DNA of 8,729 bases from Coleofasciculus sp. S288 (GCA_020216575.1 JAIUYC010000099.1:1-8729), one strand, 5' to 3'. Numbered from the stretch's first letter, positions 1 to 7,537 are shown. Notes: a model not told the origin generated them from the sequence alone. A program made the numbers and translations.

Positions 1-2
1 AA

Positions 3-27
3 TGTAACTGGAATCATAACTTTTCCG
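3..27 (+). repeat. Left terminal inverted repeat of the transposon
   Basis: The sequence starts TGTAACTGG and matches the reverse complement of 7620-7644 with two differences (positions 4 and 12 of 25). TGT...ACA tips are typical of Tn7-like elements. The first TnsB-type site, 7-25, lies inside it. Confidence 0.88.
7..25 (+). repeat. TnsB-type binding repeat L1 (left end)
   Basis: One mismatch (T for C) to the 19-bp repeat ACTGGAACCATAACTTTTC. It is the tip-proximal site of the left end. The binding role is inferred from its position and from how Tn7 ends are organised. Confidence 0.8.
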
Positions 28-29
28 CC

Positions 30-48
30 ACTGGAACCATAACTTTTC
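30..48 (+). repeat. TnsB-type binding repeat L2 (left end)
   Basis: Exact copy of ACTGGAACCATAACTTTTC, starting 23 bp after the start of L1, about two helical turns, so both would face the same side of the DNA. Confidence 0.8.
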
Positions 49-86
49 TGTCACAAGTTCGGTAATAGTCATTCCCAGATGAGGAG

Positions 87-101
87 AGACCCCCTTTTTA
101 A
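87..101. repeat. 15-bp copy of the tRNA-side flank inside the left end
   Basis: AGACCCCCTTTTTAA here and AGACCCCCATTTTAA at 7658-7672 differ at one base of 15. The second copy lies in the flank between the right tip and tRNA-Thr; this copy lies between binding repeats L2 and L3. It may be a remnant of an older insertion junction or an att-site mimic; chance is not excluded. Confidence 0.45.
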
Positions 102-104
102 CCT

Positions 105-123
105 ACTGGAACCATAACTTTTC
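105..123 (+). repeat. TnsB-type binding repeat L3 (left end)
   Basis: Exact copy of ACTGGAACCATAACTTTTC, 75 bp from L2. A wide gap between left-end sites is also seen in Tn7, whose left end has few, spaced sites. Confidence 0.78.
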
Positions 124-134
124 TGAAAGCCCGA

Positions 135-153
135 AATGGAAGCGTAAGCCTTC
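135..153 (+). repeat. Degenerate TnsB-type repeat L4 (left end)
   Basis: AATGGAAGCGTAAGCCTTC keeps the TGGAA core, the central TAA and the TTC end of the repeat but changes the bases between. The same GAAGC variant recurs in the inner right-end sites, which supports it being a real second class of site. Confidence 0.55.
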
Positions 154-172
154 CTTTGAACACAATTAAATT

Positions 173-200
173 TTGTCAAGTAATTGTCCAAATGTATCAA
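173..200 (+). promoter_or_regulatory. Weak candidate promoter for the tns operon
   Basis: TTGTCA (173-178) and TATCAA (195-200) are separated by 16 bases and resemble sigma-70 type -35 and -10 boxes, each with mismatches. The site lies just inside the left-end binding repeats, where TnsB binding could repress it, as TnsB does at the Tn7 end next to tnsA. It is over 300 bp upstream of the gene, so a nearer promoter is possible. Confidence 0.25.
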
Positions 201-371
201 GCATTGGGAGATGAGAGAACATGTTAGCAAGGAAGAATAACAACAATTGTGAGGAATATCTTTGGGAAAGTAAACAGAAATCTGGACACGTTCACTCATG
301 TCATTACTCAATCTGGGTGGGTTGCAGCTCCAAATCGCCTCCTCACTGGAAAAAACCGCTTAATAATGTGT

Positions 372-498
372 AGCAATGTTTGGCAAGGTGTAGGTATACG
401 ATTAAGTCAAGCTGAAATCCAGTGTCGAATGTAACCCAAGGGCTGTGCGGGAGTACCTAGCTCTTGAAAAAGCTGGTAATTGGAGCGCTGGTTTTTAG
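372..498 (+). pseudogene. Possible frameshifted remnant of a helix-turn-helix regulator
   Basis: Frame 1 (within 372-431) reads ...GIRLSQAEIQCRM and stops at 432-434. The frame shifted by one base reads NPRAVREYLALEKAGNW and stops at 496-498. Joined, they resemble a typical HTH pattern: LSQAEI as the first helix, a turn, RAVREYL as the recognition helix, then LEKAG. Upstream residues are not recognisable. This could be the decayed tail of a small regulator once placed before tnsAB, or chance. No intact reading frame joins the two halves and no start can be assigned. Confidence 0.28.
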
Positions 499-515
499 AT
501 ATACCATCGCCTAAG

Positions 516-3248
516 ATGACGACCATGCTTACAGATTCCGAGTTCGACAACTGGTGTTGCCGCCAGCGCCTGGAAGAAGCATCTCGAAAGACTATAGAAA
601 TAATCCGCTGTTCGGAACCCTCACGGCATGTTGGAGGAGGGAGAAGAAACGTTTCGGGTCGCTATCCCAGCCACAAAATGGGAGTGACCATCCAGTTTGA
701 GTCTCACAAAGTTGAGCTGCCGTTTATATACCAACTCGAACACGACTGTGATGTTCTAGAGTTCTATGACCAACCGCCTCCTATCAAACTGAGTTATCAG
801 TCGGAAGATGGACGAAATCGCGGTTTCTACATAACCCCAGACTTTTTTGTCCTACGAGAGAACTCAGCCGGTTGGGTAGAGTGCAAAACCGAAGATCAAC
901 TACAAGAACTTGCTTCAAAAAGCCCCAATCGTTACGTCCTGGGACAAGACAATCAGTGGCACACTCCACCAGGAGAACGCTATGCCGAGCAATTGGGATT
1001 CTACTTTCGCCTTTGGTCAAACGCTGAGATTGATTGGACTTTACATCGCAACCTGGAATTTAGTGAGGACTACTATCGAAGTGAATGTTACCCAGTTGCG
1101 GAGTCAGCAATTAATACAGTTGTTTCGCTAGTTTCTGCTCAAAGAGGAATCACACTGGCTGAGTTATTGCATCATGCACAGGGGGTCAGTCCAGATGAAA
1201 TTTACTTCATGATTGTCTATGAGGAAATTTTTGTCGATTTAACAGCATCTTCCTTGGTGGAGCCTTCTCGATGCCTAGTCTTTCGAGACCAGCAATCAGC
1301 TAGGGCTTACAGTTTAATGGCCCTATCACAGGCGACTGCTGACATCATCACTTCCCCAGTCATTGATATTGTTGCTGGTACATCAGTTGACTACGATGGC
1401 AAAACCCTAACCATTGCTTTGGTTGGAGAAACGTCCATTCTTCTTCACAAAGAAAATAAAGAGCTACTTGAGCTGGATTTAACTGCCTTTGAGAACTTGG
1501 TGCGTCTGGGTAAGATAACAAGCAAAAGAGCCGAGGTCAAAGGCGGCTTGAGCGCAGAAGCGATGGGGTTATTCAAAAAAGCCAGTGAGCATGATTTAAA
1601 AGAAGCAAACCGTCGTTATCGCCTAATTGAGCCATATCTAGGTGGACAACTAATTAGAACCAATACAGAATATGAACGCTCTATCCGAAACTGGTTGGCG
1701 GCGTATCGTAAGGCTCAACAACAATATGGCTACGGCTACATTGGACTCATACACTTCAACCATGCCAAAGGCAATCGCTCCCGCAAACTGCCTCAATACA
1801 CTTTAGAACAGATAGAAAAGTTTATTTCCGAGGACTACGAAACCAAGAAACAGAAGCGAAAGTACGAGGTGTACGCAGCTTTTGTTGAAGCCTGTTCACA
1901 AGCAGGGATTCCTGTTGACCAAACTCCCAGCTACAAAACTTTTATTAATGAGATTAAGCGGCGAGAGGGTTACTCTCAAACCCTAAAGCGCTCTGGACAT
2001 CGCGCTGCCTATCAACTGGAGTCTTTCTACTGGGAGTTAGAGTTAACTACACCTAGACACGGCGATTTCCCCTTGCATATTTGCCATATTGACCACACCC
2101 AGTCAGATGTCGAACTCAGGTGTTCCCGTACAGGCCGTGTTCTAGGTAGAGCTTGGATAACCTTCTTAGTCGATGCTTTCACCCGGCGCATCCTGGCAGT
2201 TTACGTGAGCTACGACCCGCCTTCCTACCGCTCTTGCATGATGGTGCTGCGGATTTGTGTTCAGCGCCACGGACGACTACCCCAAATTATTGTGACAGAC
2301 AATGGCAAGGAGTTTCATAGTACCTACTTCGAGACCCTTTTAGCCCTGTTTGAGTGTACCCTGAAGCATCGTCCGGCAGCCAAATCGCGGTTTAGTGCGG
2401 TCTGTGAGCGCCTGTTTGGAACAACTAACACTCAGTTTCTCTATAACCTGGCTGGAAATACTCAAATTACCAAGAAAGTCAGGCTGATGACTAAATCTGT
2501 CAATCCCAAGGGGTTGGCTCTCTGGACGCTGGGTCTTTTATATCTGTACCTGTGCGAGTGGGCTTACGAAGTCTATGACACCACACAACACCCAGCGTTA
2601 GAAGGACAAAGCCCGCTCGAAGCCTTTGCCGCAGGAATTGCCCAGTATGGAAGTCGCTCTCACAAATGGATTCCCTACGACGAAAATTTCCGCATCCTAA
2701 CGTCACCAACCACAGCTCAAGGGAAAGCCAAAGTCCAACCGGGTCAAGGAGTGAAGATTGAGTATAAATACTACTGGTCTAATACCTTCCGAGACCCGGA
2801 AGTAGAAAACACTTGGGTGGATGTACGTTATGAACCCTTCAACGCTGGGATTGCCTATGCCTATGTCCGAGGACAGTGGGTTGAGTGCATTAGCGAACAC
2901 TATGCCCTCTTCCGGGGACGCTCCGAGAAGGAGATTCAACTGGCTAGTGCCCAGTTAAACAAGCGCAATCAGAACCACACCAAGAATTACAGAGTCCGAG
3001 CCAAACAATTAGGGCAATTCCTTGCCAGTACGGAGGCTTGTGAAGTTTTGCTGGAACAGCGCCTGCGTGATGCTCAAGCACAGGAAGTATTTCAGGTAAT
3101 TGATGGAGGTCTACCAAACCTCAATCCCTATAGCCAATCGCAGGTCACTAACACGGATGACGACAAGGACGAACGGCACTCACCAACTCAATTAGAACGG
3201 AATGAACCTATCGAGCCAAACAAGCTCAAACTCTTCAAAAGCTATTAG
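516..3248 (+). CDS. tnsAB: TnsA-TnsB fusion transposase
   Basis: This 910-residue protein (counted from ATG at 516) joins the two strand-cutting enzymes of Tn7-like elements. Residues about 1-190 are TnsA-like, a PD-(D/E)xK nuclease that cuts the 5' ends: GVTIQFES with acidic E62 or E67, then TPDFF (D109) and WVECK (E122, K124). Residues about 200-910 are TnsB-like, a DDE integrase-fold transposase that binds the end repeats and joins 3' ends: HIDHT (D526), VTDNG (D595) and CERLFGTTNT (E631), with 35 residues between the last two as in the DDE(35)E class. A Mu-type C-terminal barrel follows near 680-860. The polar tail ends in KLKLFKSY; by analogy with TnsB this may dock on TnsC. All catalytic residues are present, so it looks active. 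The open frame extends to TTG at 480, but relatives begin near MLTDSEF; ATG 516 or 525 is preferred, with no strong ribosome site at any of them. It is first in a tight operon with tnsC. Confidence 0.93.
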   Translation: MTTMLTDSEFDNWCCRQRLEEASRKTIEIIRCSEPSRHVGGGRRNVSGRYPSHKMGVTIQFESHKVELPFIYQLEHDCDVLEFYDQPPPIKLSYQSEDGRNRGFYITPDFFVLRENSAGWVECKTEDQLQELASKSPNRYVLGQDNQWHTPPGERYAEQLGFYFRLWSNAEIDWTLHRNLEFSEDYYRSECYPVAESAINTVVSLVSAQRGITLAELLHHAQGVSPDEIYFMIVYEEIFVDLTASSLVEPSRCLVFRDQQSARAYSLMALSQATADIITSPVIDIVAGTSVDYDGKTLTIALVGETSILLHKENKELLELDLTAFENLVRLGKITSKRAEVKGGLSAEAMGLFKKASEHDLKEANRRYRLIEPYLGGQLIRTNTEYERSIRNWLAAYRKAQQQYGYGYIGLIHFNHAKGNRSRKLPQYTLEQIEKFISEDYETKKQKRKYEVYAAFVEACSQAGIPVDQTPSYKTFINEIKRREGYSQTLKRSGHRAAYQLESFYWELELTTPRHGDFPLHICHIDHTQSDVELRCSRTGRVLGRAWITFLVDAFTRRILAVYVSYDPPSYRSCMMVLRICVQRHGRLPQIIVTDNGKEFHSTYFETLLALFECTLKHRPAAKSRFSAVCERLFGTTNTQFLYNLAGNTQITKKVRLMTKSVNPKGLALWTLGLLYLYLCEWAYEVYDTTQHPALEGQSPLEAFAAGIAQYGSRSHKWIPYDENFRILTSPTTAQGKAKVQPGQGVKIEYKYYWSNTFRDPEVENTWVDVRYEPFNAGIAYAYVRGQWVECISEHYALFRGRSEKEIQLASAQLNKRNQNHTKNYRVRAKQLGQFLASTEACEVLLEQRLRDAQAQEVFQVIDGGLPNLNPYSQSQVTNTDDDKDERHSPTQLERNEPIEPNKLKLFKSY

Positions 3249-3250
3249 CT

Positions 3251-4444
3251 ATGTCAACAGAAAGACAATTCCCACCTGAAGTACTCACCTCACCTGATGA
3301 GGCGAGGCTTGCCTACTATGATGCCTACACGATGGGGCATCCCTATTTAGATGAAGCTTTTGAGATGCTCAAACCTATCATCCGCAACGCGGGAGAGTCG
3401 CGGGTCATTTTCATCGTTGGACCCACTGGGGTGGGCAAGACAAAATTACGACTTCTGGCTGAAAAATGGCTGATTGAAGAAAACCTTGCAACTTTGCAAA
3501 CTGACCGAGGTCGTATTCCAGTTGCTAGTGTTGAGGCGGTTCTCCATAAATCGGGTTTGTTTAACGCTAAAGACCATCTTAAACGCTCCCTGTTTGCCCT
3601 TCAGGAACCCGAACAGCTTGTTGAACACAAGATTGACTATGGAGTACGGGGCATCCGCCGCAATGAAGACGGGCAAATCGTTATCGAGTCAATAATTCTT
3701 GAAACTGAACTGGGGTGGGCGCTAGAGCAAGCTCTCAAACACCGACGCCCCTATATTTTCTTTATTGACGAAGCGCACCATATGTTGGCGGTAGCAAGCG
3801 GACGGAAGCTAACGGACGTGCCAGAAGCGATTAAGTCCCTTGCGAACCGGACAGAGGTGGTACATGGCTTGCTGGGAACTTATGAACTGTTGACGCTCCA
3901 CGATATTGGCGACCAATTAAGCCGACGCAGTGTGTACATCCATATCCCCCGCTATAATGCCGAATTTATCGAGGATAGAGAGGTATGGCAGAGTGTGGTT
4001 TGGGGATTCCAGCTTCAGATACCAACCGTTGAGCCGCCTGATTTTTTGTCTAATTGGGAATACCTGTATGAGCGTAGCCTTGGGTGCGTGGGTATTTTCA
4101 AAAATTGGTCTAGGAATGCTCTTGCCGATGCTCTCTTTACAGGAGCAAAGACTGTCACGCTCAAACATCTTGAACAACGTGCGCTATCAGTTGGTCAGTG
4201 CCGGAACATTCTCAAGAAAATCAAAGAAGGCGAGAAGCGGTATGCAGATATTGAAGGCAAAGTCGAGGAACTACGTAATGAACTGGGTCTGGGATTAAAA
4301 CCTACTTCGAGAAGGAATCCAAGGTCAATGTCATCCCGAAAGCCACAGGAGGAGGGGACGACCAAGTCACGGGGACATAACACAGGTGTGGGTCAGCGTA
4401 ATCCTAAGCGAGATCAAGTGGGAGTAGGCAAAAATGCTGGATAA
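3251..4444 (+). CDS. tnsC: TnsC, AAA+ ATPase transposition regulator
   Basis: This 397-residue AAA+ protein of the TnsC/TniB group links target selection to the transposase: ATP-bound TnsC assembles on DNA at the site marked by TniQ/TnsD and recruits TnsAB. Walker A is GPTGVGKT (residues 57-64) and Walker B is FFIDEAHH (D173, E174). A sensor-like stretch, LLGTYELL, lies near 206-213, and SRRS near 223-226 may hold arginine-finger residues. From about 345 the protein changes to a low-complexity tail rich in Arg, Lys, Ser and Gly that looks disordered; it may contact DNA or partners (inference). ATG lies 2 bp after the tnsAB stop with no good Shine-Dalgarno, pointing to translational coupling, and its end overlaps the next gene by 11 bp. 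The length is shorter than Tn7 TnsC (555 residues) but longer than the roughly 275-residue TnsC of type V-K elements. Confidence 0.93.
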   Translation: MSTERQFPPEVLTSPDEARLAYYDAYTMGHPYLDEAFEMLKPIIRNAGESRVIFIVGPTGVGKTKLRLLAEKWLIEENLATLQTDRGRIPVASVEAVLHKSGLFNAKDHLKRSLFALQEPEQLVEHKIDYGVRGIRRNEDGQIVIESIILETELGWALEQALKHRRPYIFFIDEAHHMLAVASGRKLTDVPEAIKSLANRTEVVHGLLGTYELLTLHDIGDQLSRRSVYIHIPRYNAEFIEDREVWQSVVWGFQLQIPTVEPPDFLSNWEYLYERSLGCVGIFKNWSRNALADALFTGAKTVTLKHLEQRALSVGQCRNILKKIKEGEKRYADIEGKVEELRNELGLGLKPTSRRNPRSMSSRKPQEEGTTKSRGHNTGVGQRNPKRDQVGVGKNAG

Positions 4445-6011
4445 GAAGTTGACGATTTACAAGTCGTTGGATTTACAAAAGCCTGCTCTTCCAAAGCGCA
4501 GCTATCTCTATTCTCTGGAACCATTGGGTGTAGGAACGCCTGAAGTGGAGTGCTTAACCAGCTACGTGACTCGACTCGCTGAAGCTCATAGTGTAGCGAC
4601 GGGGGTACTGATGCTCCAAGAGATTATACCCCTGTTGAACGAGCAGTATGAGTTTAAAACCGAACAGGCTCGACTAAATTACCAATATGGTCACATGAAT
4701 CAAAGCCGCTCTAAGCGAGCATTGAACGGAATGGGAGTCATGGCAGCAAGTATGGTTCAAGTCCTTGAGCAGTTAACCCTACGTAGCGGCTTACGTTCTT
4801 TAACGATGCTCAAATGGGTTAATGTGCTGCCGACGCGGGGTTTACTTCGACCCATCAGAGCTTGGTGTCCGCTTTGCTACTACGAGTGGCATAAAGTAGG
4901 GCAGGTAATACGTGACCCCCTAATTTGGACAATAGAGGTGGTTACAGTGTGTCCCCACCATCATCAACGCTTGCTTTATCATTGTCCCCATTGTCACAAA
5001 CCAAACCGCGTGTGGGCTTGGCACTTGCGACCTGGATACTGTTCAGATTGTGGAGAGTGGCTGGGAATTTCTCCAGCAGTAGTTTCTCAAGAGGTTTTGT
5101 CAAAAAATGAACTGAAGTGGCAATTGTGGGTAGTAAATAACATCGGAGAGTTGCTTGCTGCTTCACAGAGTCTATCCTCAGAACCCCCCAAAGCAAGAGT
5201 TACTCAAAATATTGTTGCTAGTGTTAACCAAGTTGCTCAAGGAAGTATATCGACTTTTGTGCGGTTGCTCGGAAAGTACAAGAGGTCGCTACGAGAGTGG
5301 CACTCAGGCAGACAAATTCCTCAACTTAGTAACCTTTTGCCTATCTGTCATTTTCTGGAAATATCACTGTTGGATTTTCTAACAGGAAATATTGCAATCA
5401 CACATCTGGACAGGTTGAACACACAGCTTCAAGGCAAGCAACAATCATCGCGACGAAGACCTCCTAAAAAAGTTGACTCAGAAAAAGTTCGCTCTATCCT
5501 GCAAGCGGCACTTGAGGAGAATCCTCCACCGTCCATGAAAGACGTGCTTAAACGCCTTGACAAGAACTGCTCCGAGCAAGTGTACCCTCATTTTCCAGAT
5601 TTATACAGTGCAATCTTGTCGCGATATGCTGCTTACAAAAAAGCTAAATCCCAAGAAGAAATGCGAAGTTCCCTAGAAGCAGTGATAGAGAGAAAAGAAT
5701 ATCCACCACCGTCGATGGAGGAAGTCGGGAGACGACTTCAACCCGATAGGCGTACTCTCGAAAGAAATTGTCCGGATTTATGCCGCATCATCAAAGACAG
5801 ATATGCCGATTATCTCAAAACTTCCCGGAGGGAAAGCGAAGAACAAATTCGTCAAGAAGTTCGGCAGGCTGCCCTCAAAGTTCATGCCGAAGGGCGGAAT
5901 CCTCAGTCTCATACACTCGCAAAGCTTCTAACAAAGCCAGGTGTGCTGCGTAATAAAGAGGCTATAGCTGCCTTGTACGAAGTGCGGTGTTTCCTTGGCT
6001 ATGAAAAATAA
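4434..6011 (+). CDS. tniQ: TniQ/TnsD-family target-selection protein, first paralogue
   Basis: This 525-residue TniQ-family protein is expected to bind the target DNA and load TnsC. The N-terminus has the TniQ signature (SLEPLGVGTPEVECLTSYVTRLAE, 27-50). Four metal-binding pairs follow, C145-C148, C173-H176, C184-C187 and C203-C206, consistent with two zinc sites. Residues about 258-318 resemble a Cro/C1-type HTH (STFVRLLG, then a turn, LREWHSG, and ISLLDFL). The C-terminal part has two similar units of about 60 residues starting at PPPSM (364 and 424), then a terminal module. Length and modular tail make it TnsD-like rather than like the short TniQ of type V-K or I-F CRISPR transposons. The start overlaps tnsC by 11 bp, with GGAG at 4421-4424 nine bases upstream. 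Which site it reads cannot be told; tRNA-Thr is the natural candidate, shared or alternating with its paralogue. Confidence 0.9.
   Translation: MLDKKLTIYKSLDLQKPALPKRSYLYSLEPLGVGTPEVECLTSYVTRLAEAHSVATGVLMLQEIIPLLNEQYEFKTEQARLNYQYGHMNQSRSKRALNGMGVMAASMVQVLEQLTLRSGLRSLTMLKWVNVLPTRGLLRPIRAWCPLCYYEWHKVGQVIRDPLIWTIEVVTVCPHHHQRLLYHCPHCHKPNRVWAWHLRPGYCSDCGEWLGISPAVVSQEVLSKNELKWQLWVVNNIGELLAASQSLSSEPPKARVTQNIVASVNQVAQGSISTFVRLLGKYKRSLREWHSGRQIPQLSNLLPICHFLEISLLDFLTGNIAITHLDRLNTQLQGKQQSSRRRPPKKVDSEKVRSILQAALEENPPPSMKDVLKRLDKNCSEQVYPHFPDLYSAILSRYAAYKKAKSQEEMRSSLEAVIERKEYPPPSMEEVGRRLQPDRRTLERNCPDLCRIIKDRYADYLKTSRRESEEQIRQEVRQAALKVHAEGRNPQSHTLAKLLTKPGVLRNKEAIAALYEVRCFLGYEK
5523..5633 (+). repeat. First copy of C-terminal module in TniQ 1 (residues 364-400)
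   Basis: The unit runs from PPPSMKDVLKRL through FPDLYSAILSRYAAY. It resembles the copy at 5703-5813 and the single copy at 7214-7324 in the second TniQ. The helix-turn-helix-like layout suggests a DNA-reading module; this role is inferred. Confidence 0.7.
5703..5813 (+). repeat. Second copy of C-terminal module in TniQ 1 (residues 424-460)
   Basis: The unit runs from PPPSMEEVGRRL through CPDLCRIIKDRYADY, about 60 residues after the first. The first codons are nearly the same in the DNA (ccaccgtc then atg), which fits an internal duplication. It accounts for the 57-residue length difference from the second TniQ. Confidence 0.7.
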
Positions 6012-6130
6012 GATAACTGTCAAAAAAATAACTCATCAATCTACAATCGGTTAATTGCTAGCTCAATAAAACCCACACATTTTGAAGACATTTTATTGAA
6101 TTGTGCGAAATGTGCTTAAAGCGATGAATT
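6012..6130 (+). promoter_or_regulatory. Spacer between the two tniQ genes with overlapping inverted repeats
   Basis: TCAATAAAA (6063-6071) and TTTTATTGA (6091-6099) form perfect 9-bp arms around 19 bases. CACATTT (6076-6082) and AAATGTG (6108-6114) form a second, overlapping pair that cannot fold together with the first as simple hairpins. The arms are AT-rich and lack a GC stem plus U-tract, so this is not a standard terminator. It may be an operator or a translation-control leader for the second tniQ; it is the only real gap in an otherwise packed gene set. Confidence 0.35.
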
Positions 6131-7537
6131 ATGGGGTTTGACGTGCTAACTAGCTACGATACATGGGATTTGACTCAACCCATCTTACTGCCCCGCAGCC
6201 ATCTGTACCAACTCGAACCAATTGGGATTGGCACCCCTTTAGTGGAGAGCTTGACTAGCTTTATAGCCCGGTTGGCTGAGGTTCATTGTGTACCTCCAAG
6301 AATATTGATCTCAAAAATAATTACACCATTTCTGGAACAAATCTTTGTCAAGAGATGCACCAATAGGGGGTTAAGGTCATTGTTTGACCGAGCTAGAGCT
6401 TTGAATGGTACTGGGCGTATGGCAAGGGATTTCGTTGAGGCGCTCGAAAAGTTAACTGTTCGGGACGACTTACGATTTCTGACTTTATTGAATTGGAGTG
6501 ATATCCTTGTGCCAAGAGGCTTATTGCGTGAGCGCAAAGCTTGGTGCCCAGCTTGCTACAAACAGTGGCGTACATCAGGGCGGGTAGTTTATGAACCGCT
6601 GCTGTGGTCAATAGATGCCGTTACTGTGTGTCTCTCTCATCATCAACCTCTATGCAACCACTGTCCTCACTGTCAGCAGCAACTGCCTCTGCTAACGTGG
6701 CGAACTCGTCCGGGATACTGCTCAATTTGTGGTGAGTGGTTGGGTATCACCTCAAATTGGGATTTTTCCAAGGGTAAGATTCCATCGGCAGATGAGTCGG
6801 GATGGCACAGTTGGGTAGCAAATACAATCGGAGAGTTGATAGCTGTTGCCCCTTACCTGTCATTGCCACTGACTCAAATCAAGGTTACGAAGGCTCTTTG
6901 TGCTGCTATAGAAATAGTAACTCAAGGGAATATAGCAGCCTTCGCCGCTCTACTAAAGATGCCCAAAAACACCGTCTGGGGCTGGCAAGCCGGGAAAGTC
7001 TTACCACCACTTGATGCCCTTGTAAAAATTTCTCATTGTCTTGGGATATCTCTTGTAGATTTCTTGACTCAAGAGGTAGATATAATCAAGACCAGCAAAA
7101 AACTACTTCTGCCTTCTCCTGGGCAGCAGAAGAAAATACGGGCATCCCCTCGCTCATTTGACTCAACCCAAGTACAACAAGCGTTGTCCTCTATACTTGC
7201 TGAGTCTCAGCAGCCACCGCCAACCCTGAAAGAGGTTGCTGAAAGTTTAGGATACAATAGAAGGCTTCTCTATCGGCACTTTCCCGATTTGTGTTATGCG
7301 ATCGCTGCCAAATCTCGTCAATATCTACATACTCGCCGTCTGGAAGCAGTAGCTCACTGCTGTGAGGAAGTACGACAGGCTACATTGAAGCTACATAGTC
7401 AAGGTGAATATCCTACCGAAGCTCGTGTCTCACTGTTAATCTCTAAGCCAGGATACTTTAGATACAAACAAGTTCGTTCTGCCCTTTTGGAAGCACGACG
7501 CGAACTTGGTGAGAGACAATCTAAGATGCTTGAGTAA
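6131..7537 (+). CDS. tniQ: TniQ/TnsD-family target-selection protein, second paralogue
   Basis: This 468-residue protein is a clear paralogue of the preceding TniQ, with roughly half of the first 50 shared residues the same (QLEPIGIGTPLVESLTSFIA near 27-46). It keeps the four metal-binding pairs C139-C142, C167-H170, C178-C181 and C197-C200, a Cro-like HTH near 250-313 (FAALLKMPKN, VWGWQAG, ISLVDFL), one C-terminal module (362-398, PPPTLKEVAESL to HFPDLCYAI) and the same terminal module (about 412-460, EVRQATLKLH). It has one module where the first TniQ has two. ATG at 6131 has no strong ribosome site; ATG at 6124 opens only a five-codon frame. It is last in the operon and its 3' end nearly abuts the right transposon end. 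Having two TnsD-sized proteins suggests either two different target sites or a mixed complex; the sequence does not decide. Confidence 0.9.
   Translation: MGFDVLTSYDTWDLTQPILLPRSHLYQLEPIGIGTPLVESLTSFIARLAEVHCVPPRILISKIITPFLEQIFVKRCTNRGLRSLFDRARALNGTGRMARDFVEALEKLTVRDDLRFLTLLNWSDILVPRGLLRERKAWCPACYKQWRTSGRVVYEPLLWSIDAVTVCLSHHQPLCNHCPHCQQQLPLLTWRTRPGYCSICGEWLGITSNWDFSKGKIPSADESGWHSWVANTIGELIAVAPYLSLPLTQIKVTKALCAAIEIVTQGNIAAFAALLKMPKNTVWGWQAGKVLPPLDALVKISHCLGISLVDFLTQEVDIIKTSKKLLLPSPGQQKKIRASPRSFDSTQVQQALSSILAESQQPPPTLKEVAESLGYNRRLLYRHFPDLCYAIAAKSRQYLHTRRLEAVAHCCEEVRQATLKLHSQGEYPTEARVSLLISKPGYFRYKQVRSALLEARRELGERQSKMLE
7214..7324 (+). repeat. Single C-terminal module in TniQ 2 (residues 362-398)
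   Basis: It runs from PPPTLKEVAESLGYNRRLL through HFPDLCYAI and matches both copies in the first TniQ. It contains the one HIP1 octamer (7298-7305) noticed inside the element. Confidence 0.65.

Larger units (their letters stand above)
154..515. other. Leader region between left end and tnsAB, no intact gene
   Basis: About 360 bases between the last left-end repeat and the likely tnsAB start. Short open frames exist (for example 249-434 on + and 69-311 on minus), but none resembles a known protein as it stands. It holds a weak promoter-like pair near 173-200, a palindrome AACATGTT at 218-225, and a possible frameshifted helix-turn-helix remnant at 372-498. No CRISPR repeat, tRNA-like fold or clear terminator was seen. 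Confidence 0.6.

Noticed and set aside
69..311. 80-residue open frame on the minus strand over the left end
   Set aside because: It runs through the TnsB-type repeats L3 and L4, has no recognisable domain and no convincing ribosome site.
352..360. AAAACCGCT in the leader region, identical to part of the tRNA-Thr anticodon arm (7714-7722), as a possible guide or spacer relic
   Set aside because: Only nine bases match and there is no repeat-like sequence beside it; a match this short is expected by chance.
480..515. TTG at 480 as the start of tnsAB
   Set aside because: It would add 12 residues unlike the start of TnsAB relatives, overlaps the possible HTH remnant, and has no clear ribosome site; ATG 516 or 525 fits better, though this is not settled.
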